From positions 3,749,254 to 3,813,253 of the forward strand of contig JAEVLN010000001.1 in NCBI GenBank assembly GCA_018350325.1: a stretch of DNA of 64,000 nt, in the 5' to 3' direction. This document shows, one piece after another, positions 12,931-26,491 of the stretch. The first letter of the stretch is position 1. Every line of letters starts with the position of its first letter. The translations under genes were made by a program, and so were the position numbers. A model generated the notes under the pieces. It searched no databases. It was not told where the DNA came from and saw only the letters and a list, made by a program, of their open reading frames with translations. This DNA is from Globodera rostochiensis. Its lineage: Eukaryota > Nematoda > Chromadorea > Rhabditida > Heteroderidae.

Positions 12931-15565
12931 ATGGCGATGACCCAAGTGTTGCATATCAACAACATTTCTCCCTTTGCTACAAAGGAGCAAATTCAAATGC
13001 TGTTTTCTTACGTGGGCCGAATTGAGGAGTTCAAGGTTTGACGTTACATTGATTTGACCTTCAAATCGACAAATTTTGTTTTTCAACAGATTTACCCGTC
13101 CGACTTGTCGATGGGGCAGAACAGTCAGCAGCTCCGGTTTGCCTACATCAAATTTGAGGACGAGCGCGGGGTCGAGGTGGGCCAGCACCTGACCAACACG
13201 GTGTTCCTGGACAGGGCGTTGGTCTGCATTCCGTTTCCAATAAATACGATTCCCGACGAGGAGACCGCAATGCAAAGTGGCGTCACGGCTCTGCCCGGCC
13301 AACGCCAACTGCCGCCACACATCAGCAACCAGTTGCAGGACATGGGCGAGGGACAACAAATGGTACGTCATTTTGCGTTTCGTTTTCCCCATTTCCCATA
13401 TTATTTATTGTCAGATTATGACGGTGGACCCCAATTTGGCGGCGTTAGGACTGCCCGCCTATCCGCCATTGCCGCCAACGACAGAGCCGACCAAAGTTGA
13501 GGAAATCCGACGCACCGTTTACATAGGAAATTTGCCAAAAGGATGCGACGGGGAGGAGCTGCTAAACTTCTTCAACGCGTGCATTGGCGAGGTTCAAATG
13601 TTAAAGACAAAAATTGAAACGATTTTTTTTGAAAAAAGCTGCGTTTGGTAGAAAACTTTGCTAAACTAAAATTTTTCTTTTGCAGAGCAAGAATTTTTCG
13701 GGAAATTTCACTTTTATTTTGTGATTTTTCCAAAATAAAATGATTTTTAGGTAATGTATTTGCGGATGGCGGCCGGCAACGACTATTTGCCATGCGATTA
13801 CGCTTACGTGGAGTTCAGTCAGCAATCGTCGGTGCCGTTGGCCCTGCAGAACAGCGACTCGTTGGAGTTTCAGGGGCATCCATTAAGGTGATTTAAATAA
13901 CAAAAAATGTTTTCCAAGTTTATTAATTCGTTTTGTTTGCTCCTCAGATTTTTAAGGTTCAGCAATCTCTTTTAATCGGAATTTTTTATAGTTTTATACT
14001 TTTCCACCCTTTGCAGAATCCAACATTCCAAAGTGGCAATCATAAAACCGCAACGTAAAACCGCCGATCAGGCACTTGAGGAGGTGGAGGAGGCCATCAA
14101 AAGCGGCAACGACGGCCGAACGACGACGGAAATTGGTCTGAGTTTTTGTTTTTTATTTTTGTTTTCTATTCAATTTGTTAAAAATGGTCCAATTACTAGT
14201 ATGAATGTTTAAACAAAAGGCTCCCCCCCCCCTTGCGGGTTTTTTGCCCCCCCCCCCGTGGGTTTTTTCCTCAAATTTTATTTCGGGGGGGGGGGAATTT
14301 TTTCCTTCCCGCCTCCTGGTTACGTCCCTGGGGGTTTTTCTTGGATTTTTGGACTTTTCACTGTTTTTTCACAGGCCGTGGCTACTCTCCGTTCCACCCG
14401 GGCGTAAGCGCACCGCGAGCGGTGCCCACTTCTCCACGCGCATCTGTCAAACGTTCTTCTCGGTCAACGTGAGCAAATTACCCAATACAATTAAGCCAAA
14501 ATTTAAAATTTGTTTGTCCACGTCTTTGCCATCGATCAGTCAATGGTCACTCACTCACTCGCTCATTTCCTTCCCTATCCCAGGTCCTCCAGTCGCTCGC
14601 GCCGGCGTCGTTCGCGCTCCACCCGCTCGCCGTCCCGCTCGCGTCGTCGCCGTTCGAAATCGCCGCGCGAGCGCAAACGTTCGCGTTCGAGACGCCGTTC
14701 ACGCTCGCGAGACAAAGACCGCAAAAAGAGCAGCAAACGGTGGGGTTTTGCACCGATTTTGGGTTAAAAACATTTAATTTATTTTAAATATTTTGGAACA
14801 AATTTGCAGCTCACGCTCGCGTGAACGTGCCGCCAAGGAAAGCGGCAAATCTTCAAAGCGTGACCGGGACAACAGGAGCAAAGAGCGCGGCGAGAAGGAG
14901 AAGAACAGCAAGAAAGACAAGGAGCGGGAGAAGGAGCGCGACAGGGACAGAGAGGCGGTGAAGGAAAAGAAGGAGAGGAAGCGCAGTCGATCGCGGGAAA
15001 AGAAGCGCGAGAAGGACGAGGTGTGTCATGGAAAGTACGGCCCGGACTTGCGGGCCGATGAGATTTTGATCGTCCGGGCTCTAGGGGAGAGGGAAAGGGG
15101 TTTGGAAAATCCTCGGCTCTTTCTTCAAAGTAAAGCCTTATTATTTTGCCAAAATGTTCACCCTAATTCCATATTGGTTTCGAATTTTCACATTTTACAA
15201 GCGTCATTTGTCGGTTTGCAGGAGAAGTCGTCGAAAAAGAGCAAAAAGGGCTCATTGGGCGAGACGCAGCACTCGCCGAAGAAGGCCAAGCGCGAGCCGC
15301 ACACGCCGCCGTCGACGCGGACCAACGCCAGCGGTAAACAATAATCGAAATTGATAATGGACGAATGAAACACAACCTAATTAATGTCCATATTATTTTA
15401 GAAGATGCGCCCTCCTCCATGGAGACGGCGACCACTCCGGAGAAGGCGTCGGCGACTGTCAAGGAATCGACGGCGCCGGCGGTTGAGCACGGCGAGGAGG
15501 AAAGTCTGCGCGAGCGATTGTTGGAGAGAGTGAAGCTGAAGCAAATGAAGAGCGAGGAGGACTGA
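12931..15565 (+). CDS. SREK1/RSP-7-like splicing regulator (two RRMs plus RS domain)
   Basis: Nuclear RNA-binding SR-related protein. Ten exons join in phase: 12931-13035, 13090-13362, 13415-13591, 13751-13887, 14017-14135, 14375-14468, 14584-14739, 14810-15020, 15222-15333, 15402-15565 (about 480 aa). RRM1 begins TQVLHINNISPFATKEQI and contains VGQHLTNTVFLDRAL, a near match to vertebrate SREK1. A linker with DPNLAALGLP leads to RRM2, IRRTVYIGNLPKGCDGEELL, then SKVAIIKPQ. The C-terminal half is RS, RD, RE and KE repeats, as in SREK1, and ends in acidic and serine-rich sequence. The family modulates splice-site choice through other SR proteins. The 14136-14374 intron carries C and G homopolymer runs. 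The ATG at 12931 directly precedes the RRM1 fold. Confidence 0.92.
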
Positions 15566-17524
15566 TTCTTGAGTGTTATTGATCTTCCACATGTTTATTG
15601 CCTCGACAATTTTGGATACATTTTATTCTCCACCACCAATTTGTTTATTATGTTAATTTCGTTTAATTTAAAATTTTTTGCTTGACCATTAAATTCTGGC
15701 ATTGGCAGCAAAATTGACGAATACTTTCCGTACGTGAAAATGATCATTTTGGTGTCTGATCACAGTGAATTGGTGTTCTAATAATGGACACAGACAAAAA
15801 AAGTGCGCTAATTTACGTGCGCAACACTCGATCACAAAATGAACTTTAGTCGAAGGGAGAACGGAAGGCGATCAAAGTGATCTGATTGATGATTGAATTT
15901 GCTTTCTTCCGTGTGCCCTCAATGGCTGGAAGGAAGCCATCCTTTTCGCTCATCAAACATGGAGTTGCCTGTCAGCACCCTTTTCCGGAATGGAACAACA
16001 AAATTCGGCGCTTAACAAACGCCTAAAATCAGAGCTGCTCGGAATGTTCCGCAGGGCTCGAGAAGCCCAATTTTGGTTAAATGACGTTATTAGTTAGTCT
16101 CGAGTGAAGCAAACCCCCGCCGCTCCAATGCCCTCGCGCAAAAGAGGAACCCGTTGCTCTCTGATTGATGTGCCCTTTCCGAAAAAAATTAAGCTTCACC
16201 CGCTCGCCGACAAATTATTATTGGGTACCAAAGAACGTTGAGTGTGGGGCATTGTGACGGTTCGTCGATTTGTGATCTGATTTGAATTGATCTCGCCTCC
16301 CAAGGGCGCGAAGACAACGACGACGGAAAAATGTCTGTCTGGACGGATCACTGTCGGCGGTGATGAGCCAACGCTCGCATAAATTGGGCGAGTGATTTTG
16401 ACGCCGATCATTCCTCAAACTACCGGTCCACACGCCCCCAGCGGAATGCCGCCCTTCCTTCGATTATGAGCTGACCCCATGACCCCGCAGATCTGTTTCA
16501 GTTTCTTCGGGTCATCATTCACCGGCACGGAGACAAATTTCGAAAACCAAAATGCCGCCTCTATGGGAAGGGGAAGACGGAACTGAACTCGGCAACTTCT
16601 TCGGGGATCACCCGGACAAAGAAAAGATCAATTTTTACAGTTTTCAGGTTAATGAAAGGCATGAAAATTTTGTTTTTGCAAATTTAGGTTGTTCACCACA
16701 AAAAGTGCAAATGGAAGCAAAAAGCAACTGTCCACCAACCCACCCACCCAGCTCCGCTTAAAACTATCGAAAATGAAATCCCCGACTTCCCTTTCAACCC
16801 TCGAATCCCTGATTAGCCCCAATCTCTGATCAGTCTTGATCACATTCGGATGTTGAAAAGTGAACCAATTCATTGGCTATTGTATAGAGTTGCGGAGTTT
16901 GTTCCTGAATATTTTTTTGCATAGAAAATTTTGGTATTGAGCGACTTTTTGTGCTTATAAATGGCCTTTTGGCATCGGATTTTTTGTGCTTATTTGTAAT
17001 GGAAAATTGCTTTAAAAAATGATGCAGCAAATCTTTTCCAAAAAATGAGGGGGATTCTCAACAAAAATCGGATTTTGCAACTGCAAAAGAAGTGAATAAT
17101 TTAAATTTTTTAATTTTTATATTTTTTACAATATTTACTATTTTGAGGTTTATTGCTTTCAAAAAATGCCCTTTTTTGGTCATTTTGGCAAAGGGAAATT
17201 CGTCGCTTCTTCAAAAGTGCGTGCCGCCTTTAAAAGGTCAAAATTTCGCTTCAAAAAATGCGCCCGCGTGCCCACTGAGGCGAACAAAATCGCCGCTTTA
17301 TATTTGATACAAATGCTTCTTCTTTAAATGAATGCCTAATTTGCTGCCGCCAACCGATTGGGTGGGATTCGCTGGAGGGGAGGGGAGGGGGGGGGAACAA
17401 GTTTAAGCACCCCAGGGGATCCCGAGTCGACAGTGAGTCGAATATTCGCACCAATTGCAAAACGCGAGAAAAGATTTATTGTTTTGCTAATATTTTTTGA
17501 TTTTATTCCTTTTTAGACTTTAAA
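15566..17524. other. Intergenic region, about 2 kb, no gene supported
   Basis: It lies between two plus-strand genes. 15700-16600 is less AT-rich and contains several GATC and TGATCA words, with no phased exons. Short open frames at 16196-16433 and 16552-16761 lack recognisable motifs. A G-rich run lies at 17376-17396. It probably includes the promoter of the MLT-10-like gene. Confidence 0.5.
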
Positions 17525-20500
17525 ATGCGCAGAGATTTCTCTTTTTTCTATTTGTTGCTACACATTTTCATTTCGTTTGTTAGCCGTTCACAATGTAAAC
17601 AAATAAAAAAAAAATAAAAATGTGATAAATTCATTTTTTTTAAATTATTCAATCCAAAAATGGAAATTCCTTCCAAAAATAACAACAAATTTGTACCCCT
17701 TTTATTTAAGGCCAATTCGAATCCGGCGCGCCTTTGTCCGTGCGGAGCAACCCGAACTACGACGGCCGGGCACTGACCGTGCCGATGGATTTGGACGGCA
17801 CGTTGGAGCTGTACCAGCACTGGATGGACCAGGCATACTTTTTTAGACTTTAAGAAAAAAAGGCCAAATGCTTCACAAATTCATAGGCATTTACCGGAAT
17901 GTTTGCCGCCGTTGCCAACCAAAAGTAAAGTGAAAGACAAAGGTTAATTAGATAATTAAACAAATTAAGAATTACAAAATCAAATGCAAATGTTCGGGAA
18001 GAGATGGAACGCTGCTCTAAACAAGTATTGTAAAAATTATAATTAAATTAAACAAAATATTTATTTTAATTTGTATTAAAGGTAACCGACGTCATTTCGC
18101 ATGCCAATTGTTTGTCCAAATTGTTACGAGACGAATTTGAGACAAAAAAAGTCGGCGTATTTAACAATAAAATGGTGAATATTTTTAATTAATTGTTCAA
18201 AAATATTTAAATTTAATTCAGCAACGTAAGCCGCGCTTGGACATTTATAAAGCGAAAGACCGGCCCAAAATTGGGCTCCAAAACTTAAATAAATTTCCTT
18301 CAAAATTGCAAAAAAATTTGTTGGACAAAAAATATGGGAAAAAATTTGCGGATGAGGACCTTCAACATCATCGAATCCGACGGGAAAACAGCAAAAAGAG
18401 TAATTAATCAATTAGCGACCATTCCATAATTAACAGCCCAAAATATTTTTAAATGTTTTAGGCGAAAATTTTCTTGTAAAAACGGCGCCCAAATATTTTC
18501 TCCGGGAGCGCACGGTCCAAATGAGTCCACTGGGCGCCGTCGCCCAACTCCTCACAAAGTCATTAATGGCGGCAAAAAATAAGACGGAAACGATGGAGTA
18601 AAACATTTTTTTGCAATTTGAATTCAATTTTATTGTAATTTAAATTTATTTAGATGGCAAAATACGGTGGAAAAAATTCGACTGACTTCCAAGCGGCGAA
18701 AGTCCGCGCGAAAGCAAAAATTGGCATCTGAAAACGGCATTCTTTTGTTAATGATGGAATTTGAACAAATAAAATTTGACGCATTTTTTTAGAGCCTCTG
18801 AAACAATTTGTTCGGAATGCAATGGACCCGGGGGGCCAAATACCCTTCGGGGATGTCCGTGATTTGTTTGCATTATTCATAAAATCACAAATAATAATTG
18901 TTTTTGTTGCTTTAGATGGACGAAATATTGGAGCGCGGCAATCGTTCAGAAATTCGTCAAATCATTCGCCAGGCAAAACGCCAAAAATCTGCCCGGTCCA
19001 ATGCCAAAAATGGTGGCAAAATGGACGCGGACAAGCTCGTCCAGGCAAAATTTATTCTATTTTATTTGGGAATCTTTTGAATTATGCGTAAACCTTCTTT
19101 TTATTTTAATATTTTTACAAAGAATTTGTCAACAAATTAATTATATTATTTTAACAATTTATTATTTTCAGCTCGTCCGTCAGGGCGTTACTTTGGGTTT
19201 TGCGTTGGCGGGCCAAAACACGACGGGTTGGGATGAGAAGACAATGCGAATTGCATCGCCACGCTTTCTAAGTGTTGTGGCGGAGGATGAAATGGCATCC
19301 AAAAATGAGACGGTGCCGCCGACAAAAAATCAAATTTTATTTAAATTTTGAATAAAACAAATTTAAATAAAATGCGCCCTTTCGCAGCTGTCCCTCCTGT
19401 CGCCGTCGCTGTTCTCCATGCACGACGACGGCCAAGGCATTGAAAAGTCGGCTTCTTTGCCGTCCCTTTTTCGTCAATTAAACCTTCGGGATCAGCAGCA
19501 GTGGCTTAATTTGATAATGGCACGAAACAATCGCGCCAATAATACGCATAAATATTTTTTAAAATGCCATCATTTAGGAGGCCGCTGGCATCAATGAACA
19601 AGCCAAGAAAATGACGGAAGAAGTCGAGAGAGAGGAAAATGGTTGAATAACAAAATATAAATTTATTTTTTATTTAATTTAATTTTTAGATATTAGCGAT
19701 GCGCCCAAAATGGTTGAAAAGAACGCGACTAAATTTAATGCGATGGATTTGTTGAAAAAGTCGCGGGGAATGTACGAAAAAGAGGTGCCGGCCGTCACTA
19801 TTCCCAAAATAATATTAATGCATATTTAAAAATAATAAAAAATAAAACAACTTTTAAAATAACATCTGAAATTTTCGATGTTTTGGAAAGAGAGCTTTTT
19901 TTAAAAAGAAATAAGAATAAATAAAAAGGACTACTTCTTTTTGAAATAATTTTTCTCTTTTTTTTTGGTTAAATGTTTCGATCGACCTTAATCTTTTAAT
20001 TTAAACATTTTTAAACCCCTTTTTATGTTTAAAGTTTTTGTTTTTAAAATAATAACTCCAAACATTTGGCCAAAAGATTCGCGGCGAAGATGGGCAACCG
20101 TTGTATTTCACGCGGCAAAATGTGACGGAACGTTACGGCGAATTCGAAGGCCGAAAAATTGATTTGTGGGAAAAGTTTATGGGCACATTTTCTGAAAAAC
20201 AGGTCAGAAATAAATTTTGTTTGAATTGTTTTTAGCGGTTAAATGTAAAGAAATTTTGAGTTTTGTTTTTAAAATATAGGTAATATTTAAATTTGCAATT
20301 ATTAATGTTTTTTATTATGCCTAATTAAATGTTGGGTCTGCAGAACAACGAGCTGAACCGGACGGGATTTGTGCCGATGCGAGCGGAACAGCTGCGCCTC
20401 ATCTACGGCGTCCAGTCGCCGTTCAACAACTCCGAGGCACACAAACCGAGGCTTTTTCTTTTTCCCCTAATTACCCCAATTAATTTGAAGGCTTTACACC

Positions 20501-21799
20501 GGTTGGCTTCGCTCAATGAGTCGCAAATTCGCCATGGAATGGAACGCGACGTTGGCACCACACTTTTTTAAAAACGATTTATTTAAATTTAAATTTCCGA
20601 TTTTTTGAATAATACAAATAAACTTTTAAATCGGCACCGTTTGTCCACAGATCCACAACATCGCGCGTCTGAAGCAGTGGCGTCTTCAGTACCATTCCGG
20701 CGATCACTCCCATTCGCGGCGCCGTCGTGCAGTCGTTTTGTAAATGTTTTTTTAATTAAATTTTATTTTTAATTCCAAAATATTTCATATTAATAGTATT
20801 TTTGTTGATTAATTAATTAATGAATTAATTTGCCTTTCATGTCGCCCATTGTCAACTCACCGTTTGTACTCGCAGCGCCGGGGCTCAGTCAGGCAGTGAT
20901 TTTGTCGCCTGTGGTGTTGTCGCCGGTTACTAATTGATTAAATATATTTAATTAAATGTTAAAAACCAAAATTTGTTTTTTAAAAATGAATGTTTTTTAA
21001 ACTTTTTTATGCCAAAAACAACACAAAACATTTTAAAGGTAATTTTGACGCCCGCCGTCTTTGGCCCTTTCATTCTGTCGCCTTGGTACTGTACATTCAA
21101 AGATTGTTCATAAAAATGCCGCGGAATTTTATATTTTAAATATTTTAGGGTTTTCGTGCCGGTTATTCTTTCGCCCCGGGTGCTGTCTCCGTTTGTGATA
21201 AACCCGTGGATTTTTTCGCCCATCGTCCTCTCCCCACTCGTCCTCCACCCCCTCATTATAGCGCCGGGGGTGTTCAATCCGGTAATTATTTATCAAATTT
21301 TTAAATATTACTTTATTCAAAATCACCAAATATATTTGTATTTTTACGTTCAATTTATTAACAACATTTGTTAGATTTAATTAAATTCATTAATTTTTGC
21401 CTTTCAGATTGTCCTCTCGCCTTTGGTACTTTCTCCGCTCATTTTGGCACCACAAGTGTTTACACCGGTATAACAAAAAACGATTAATTAATTATAAAGC
21501 AAAAAATGTCCATTTTTTAATAATATTTCCAATTCACAGCTCATTTTGTCCCCGCTGGTGCTGAACCCGCTGATTTTGACGCCAATGGTCGGCTCCCCCC
21601 TCGTTTTGTCCCCTTTTGTGCTCTCCCCGCTCATTCTGTCGCCCCAGGCATTGTACGTCGATTTAACCAAATTTGAAATAATTAAATTTAACATTTATTT
21701 AGGTTTGCTTTGGTTCTCTCCCCTTATGCTTTATCTCCGATCATCGAAAGCAAATTGATCGCTACGGCACTGATTTTGTCGCCGAGTTGGCTAAGCTGA
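17525..21799 (+). CDS. MLT-10-like moulting-cycle protein with (L/I)LSP repeats
   Basis: Secreted nematode-specific protein of the MLT-10 moulting-cycle family; family members are linked to cuticle shedding. It starts [22 protein letters not shown] (signal peptide). Many small exons follow, including [19 protein letters not shown] (18083), a Lys-rich block (18223-18400), [14 protein letters not shown] (18796), KLVQ joined to [16 protein letters not shown] (19173), [12 protein letters not shown] (19470), [19 protein letters not shown] (20110) and [14 protein letters not shown] (20385). The C-terminal third (20830-21799) is the hallmark repeat of VLSP, ILSP and FTP units, split by small introns, ending in ILSPSWLS. 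Two introns use GC donors (17833 and 19045), both with CAG|GC. The signal and repeat ends are clear; some central exons are approximate. Confidence 0.88.
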
Positions 21800-22827
21800 T
21801 CACATTCCAATCCGATCACTTCTCAATTAATTTCTCATTATTTTAATTTATAAATTAAAAAATATATAAATATAACCGTATTTTGTATAAACATTTTACC
21901 TAATTAAATCCATGGATTTAAATCTTAAAATATATTTAATTCTCACAGAAGAATGCCACAAAAATCAAACCGACAGATTTTTCAATGGGACAACGAACAG
22001 ATCAGATCAAACTTTTTTGTCGGGGTGGAACAAACAGCCGACACTTTATGGGTAACTCCGATCAATTCCGTGCTGATCGAAATCTCTGATCACAAGTCAA
22101 AACTGTTCTTCTCTCTGTTAGCAACTGCAGCCATGACCATGACCAACAAACACATAACATGGCCGCCCATCTTCTGTTGAAGTGAATGAATAATGCTTTC
22201 CCATTTTGTGAATTGCTTCCCCCCCCCCCCCCGCCACTTTTGTCCATTGCTTTTGCCCCCGGGCGAATGTTTTCCTTTTGCCCTCGGGCTAATTGCGGAC
22301 GATTACGACGACGAAAATGACGACGTCTTCTCCCCTTCAGCAATCATTTTTCTCGTGAGAAGCCGCAGCACAGCAATTTGCCCAGGGCTGCCGAATGTTC
22401 GTGACGGCGGAACGTCGCGCATTCATTCAGCCGACGGCTGAGGGGGGGGGGGGGTAAATGAAGCAAATCCGGATTTCTTTTGGGGCGGGGGGGGGGAGAC
22501 TTTGAGGGCCTCCGGGCGGGTCCCCGCAGACAGAAAGGACGCCCCCATTTATTGCGCCCTCCAGAAGCCCTCTGTCATTCACTCCGCCCGAACATTTTGG
22601 GGAATGGGAATTTGTTCCCCCTCAGAGAATGAGTCCCCTAAGGCGTCAGTATTCGAAATGAGGGCTTATAAATTAGTTAAATTTGCTAAATCTAATGCAC
22701 TTTACAATTGCGTTCGATTAAACCCCAATTTTAACGGCAAAAACAACCAATTTTACATCTGTTGGAGACCAAAGAATTTACCGCTATAAAAACCATCCAA
22801 ATTTTAAATGTTTAAAATTCAGATTAA
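21800..22827. other. Intergenic region between MLT-10-like and collagen genes
   Basis: It contains clustered TGATCA words just after the upstream stop and at 22060-22092, poly-C at 22219-22231 and poly-G at 22442-22453 and 22487-22497. No gene is supported. The collagen promoter should be near the right end. Confidence 0.5.
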
Positions 22828-24897
22828 ATGGGCCGTGCAGAAGACAAAGAACCGCTAAAGGCCGAACGACAGAGTCTGAGGCCGGTCGCGTTCGCCGCCA
22901 CCTGTTGCGCAACGGTAAAATGTTTCCAAAAATTCGCTCAATGGCCTTTAAGTTTTATTTAAAAGAATCAAGAACTAATCATTGATTCCAATATTTTTAA
23001 GCTCTGTTTTCCATTCTTAGGTGGCGATCACCTCCTGCCTGATCATTTTCCCGTTGATCGTTCACTACATCCAAACTTTGGAGGCCAACGTCCAGTTGGA
23101 CCTCGACTTTTGCAAGTCGCGCGCACGCGACATGTTTAAGGTTCAAAAAATATATTTAAAAATGCTAAAAAATCATTTCACAGGAAATGTTCGAAATAAA
23201 AACTGGCGGAAGAGGCGGAACCGCGGCTGCCGCACGGCTGGCAAATATGGTAACCCCAAAAGTGTTTTAATTAACAAAAACATTTCGGCGTCCAGGCGAT
23301 GCAGCGGCGTCAGCTTGAGAAGCGCGACACCCTCGGCGATTTCTGGTCGCGCCGTCTGCACGACATGGCGTTGCGCGACGACCCGGTGGAAGAACGGGCG
23401 GAGGCGGGCGCCGGCAGTGGCGGGCGGAAACCCTCCGGTGCCGCAAAAACGGCGCCTACGCCGACGGGCGGAACTGCACAGGCGCCGACGACGGGTGCCG
23501 CCAAGGCGCCCAACGCAAGCGCAAACGGCGCGCCGCGCGGCAAAGAGAGTGCGGCGCCGCGCGCTGAGAGCGCAGGCGCGTCAGCAAAAGCGAAGGTTAG
23601 AAAATAAGGAAAAAAAAGGAAATGTATCCCTTAAATTTAAATGCTTAAAAATAAAATAATTGGCTTTTTAATTTAGGCCAGAGAAAGAGAAGACACAAAG
23701 AAAACTGCACGAGACGCGCCGCAGACGTACGCGCGTCCTGACGGCAGTGCACGTGACGAATTTGTGGAGACGCCTTCGACCGGATGCTGTAAGGGCAGTT
23801 TAAAATTAAAGACAATTGGCTACATATTGTCGCTCATTTGTCTGTATTTGGACTCAATTGTCCGTTCTCAAAAATCTTTTCCAAATGCCCTCTTAAGGCA
23901 CTTGCCAGCGGGGACCGCCCGGCCGTCCTGGCCCATCTGGTCGCGACGGACTGCGCGGACTTGATGGAGAGCCGGGACGTAAGATTTTTTTTTAAGATAA
24001 AAATATTTAAATGAAATTTTTAGAACTAGGCCCCCCTGGGCCACCCGCACCGCCTGGACCCGAGCCGTCATCGCTGTTCCCTCAACAGTGCCCGTGCGAA
24101 GTACTGTACTCTGTTCAGACATTTGTACTTATAGCGCTAAAATACGGCATTCCATATGGTACATACCGTAGTATCCTTTGAATACCGCTAAAATACCGTA
24201 GCGGGATGCATATACAAATTTGGACACAGTATCAATATGGGTACAGGAATTCTAAACAATTTAATTCGATCGTTTAATTTTACCGAACGATTTGACAAAA
24301 TGCGTTTAAGGCACCGCCAGGTGAGCCCGGCCCAAAAGGGCCTCCCGGCCCCGACGGACCTTCTGGACCTCCGGTAAATTATGCAAATTAAAATTTTCGA
24401 ATTAAAAAACAATTTGTGCAGGGCGAATCCGGCGATGATGGGAAACCCGGAGACCAGGGACCGCGCGGACCAACCGGACTTCAGGGACAGCCCGGGCAAC
24501 CGGGACGGCCCGGCCCGCCAGGCGAACCCGGACAGTACAAGACGGAAATCGGTAAATTTAAATCCCATTAAACTTTTAAATAATGATTTTAACTTAATTT
24601 TCAGGCCCACCGGGTCGCCCGGGCCCTCCTGGACGTCCGGGACCGCCCGGAAATTCGGGACCGCCTGGAAAGTCGGGCAATGACGGCCCCACTGGAAAAC
24701 CGGTGAGGATAATTAAACAATTTTTTTTGTTGTTGAAAAATGTTACAAAATTTTGTTTTAGGGTCAACAAGGCCCGCAAGGGCCTCCCGGACCGCCGGGG
24801 CCAAGCGGAAAGGTGCGTCGAACGTTTTGTTAATGCGCCTTTTAACTTCCCCAAAATGTTCAAGATCGGCAGCAACGGAAGGCTTGGACCGCCCGGT

Positions 24898-24928
<31 letters not shown>

Positions 24929-25007
24929 AAAAAAATATTGAAAATTCTTAGGCGCCCCCGGCGCCTGCGACCATTGCCCACCGGCACGACTTGCCCCGGG
25001 CTATTGA
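22828..25007 (+). CDS. Cuticle collagen
   Basis: Structural protein of the nematode cuticle. ATG at 22828; an exon with a cytoplasmic start, then a membrane segment [18 protein letters not shown] (23021) and the N-terminal homology block [13 protein letters not shown]. An unusual Ala/Gly/Pro/Thr-rich extension follows (23390-23600), then the first cysteine cluster [10 protein letters not shown], made by splicing 23787 to the exon starting at about 23909. Gly-X-Y runs lie at 23915-23979, 24035-24090 (broken by CPCE), 24309-24373, 24421-24552, 24604-24702 and 24762-24812. The C terminus is [15 protein letters not shown], the common cuticle-collagen ending, with stop at 25007. Introns are short and mostly respect the triplet repeat. 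A HOX-F or furin-type site was not assigned. The extension before the first cysteines is longer than usual for the family. Confidence 0.93.
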
Positions 25008-25159
25008 GAAGAGAAGCAATTTCAAAGAAAGCGGCAGTATTTTAAAAGGAAAAAAAGCACAGCGATTGAACGAACGCAAATGGCACAAATTTAAACACAA
25101 TTTTTGGAGCTGTCAAATACAATTTGAAATAAATAATTCAACAACAAAACATTTCTTCA

Positions 25160-26013
25160 ACCTTTCGTTAAAGACATTTCGTCAATAGACCTTTCGTTAA
25201 AGACATTTCGTCAATGGACCTTTCGTTAAAGACATTTCGTCAATGGACCTTTCGTTAAAGACATTTCGTCAATGGACCTTTCGTTAAAGACATTTCGTCA
25301 ATGGACCTTTCGTTAAAGACATTTCGTCAATGGACCTTTCGTTAAAGACATTTCGTCAATGGACCTTTCGTTAAAGACATTTCGTCAATGGACCTTTCGT
25401 TAAAGACATTTCGTCAATGGACCTTTCGTTAAAGACATTTCGTCAATGGACCTTTCGTTAAAGACATTTCGTCAATGGACCTTTCGTTAAAGACATTTCG
25501 TCAATGGACCTTTCGTTAAAGACATTTCGTCAATGGACCTTTCGTTAAAGACATTTCGTCAATAGACCTTTCGTTAAAGACATTTCGTCAATAGACCTTT
25601 CGTTAAAGACATTTCGTCAATAGACCTTTCGTTAAAGACATTTCGTCAATGGACCTTTCGTTAAAGACATTTCGTCAATGGACCTTTCGTTAAAGACATT
25701 TCGTCAATGGACCTTTCGTTAAAGACATTTCGTCAATGGACCTTTCGTTAAAGACATTTCGTCAATGGACCTTTCGTTAAAGACATTTCGTCAATGGACC
25801 TTTCGTTAAAGACATTTCGTCAATGGACCTTTCGTTAAAGACATTTCGTCAATGGACCTTTCGTTAAAGACATTTCGTCAATGGACCTTTCGTTAAAGAC
25901 ATTTCGTCAATGGACCTTTCGTTAAAGACATTTCGTCAATGGACCTTTCGTTAAAGACATTTCGTCAATGGACCTTTCGTTAAAGACATTTCGTAATGGA
26001 CTTTTGGCTAAAG
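25160..26013. repeat. 29-bp tandem array (about 29 copies)
   Basis: Unit CCTTTCGTTAAAGACATTT followed by CGTCAATGGA (29 bp), highly uniform. A few copies read AATAGA instead of AATGGA (first copy and a cluster near 25560-25625), and the last copies are degenerate. It starts about 155 bp after the collagen stop. The period is not a multiple of 3 and the frames contain stops, so it is non-coding. Confidence 0.97.
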
Positions 26014-26491
26014 ACGTCAAAAACCCTGGACCCGAATTTTAAAATTTAAAAATTTCAAATCTGGCTCAAAATCATTTAAAAAGCATGAATGTGCCCCGGG
26101 TTGGGAAGTATTTCTGTGGGCATTTCGAAAAAAAATTATGTGAATGCAAAATTATTTTATTTTTACTTTTTAAAAACATTTAAAGATTAATGAAATTTGA
26201 ATTTTAAAGTCAAAAAAATGGCTAAGAAAAGGCCATTTTATTTTATTGAATCAAAAGCATTTTTTGTGCTGTTTTTGTCGTTGGCTTCTCAATCTTTTGT
26301 CTTCACTTTCACTCGCAAATTATCGATTCTATTCTCCCCAATTCATTCACTCCAAAAACAAAATTAATTCCAAATTCTTTCTCTTTAAAATCTATGGAAC
26401 TTTAATTTTAAAAACTTAAAATTTAGAAAACAACAAACAAAATTATTATTTCTTTTATCATTTTGTCAGCTTTCTTCCCTTTTTCTGTCCA
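26014..26491. other. Intergenic, AT-rich
   Basis: Between the 29-bp array and the thioesterase gene. No gene or recognisable signal. Confidence 0.5.

Noticed and set aside
17870..18070. Apparent frame break in the MLT-10-like gene
   Set aside because: A canonical exon starting after TTAAG near 17970 restores phase and gives [19 protein letters not shown].
25160..26013. CRISPR-like array
   Set aside because: Units are contiguous with no spacers; this is an ordinary satellite in a eukaryotic genome.
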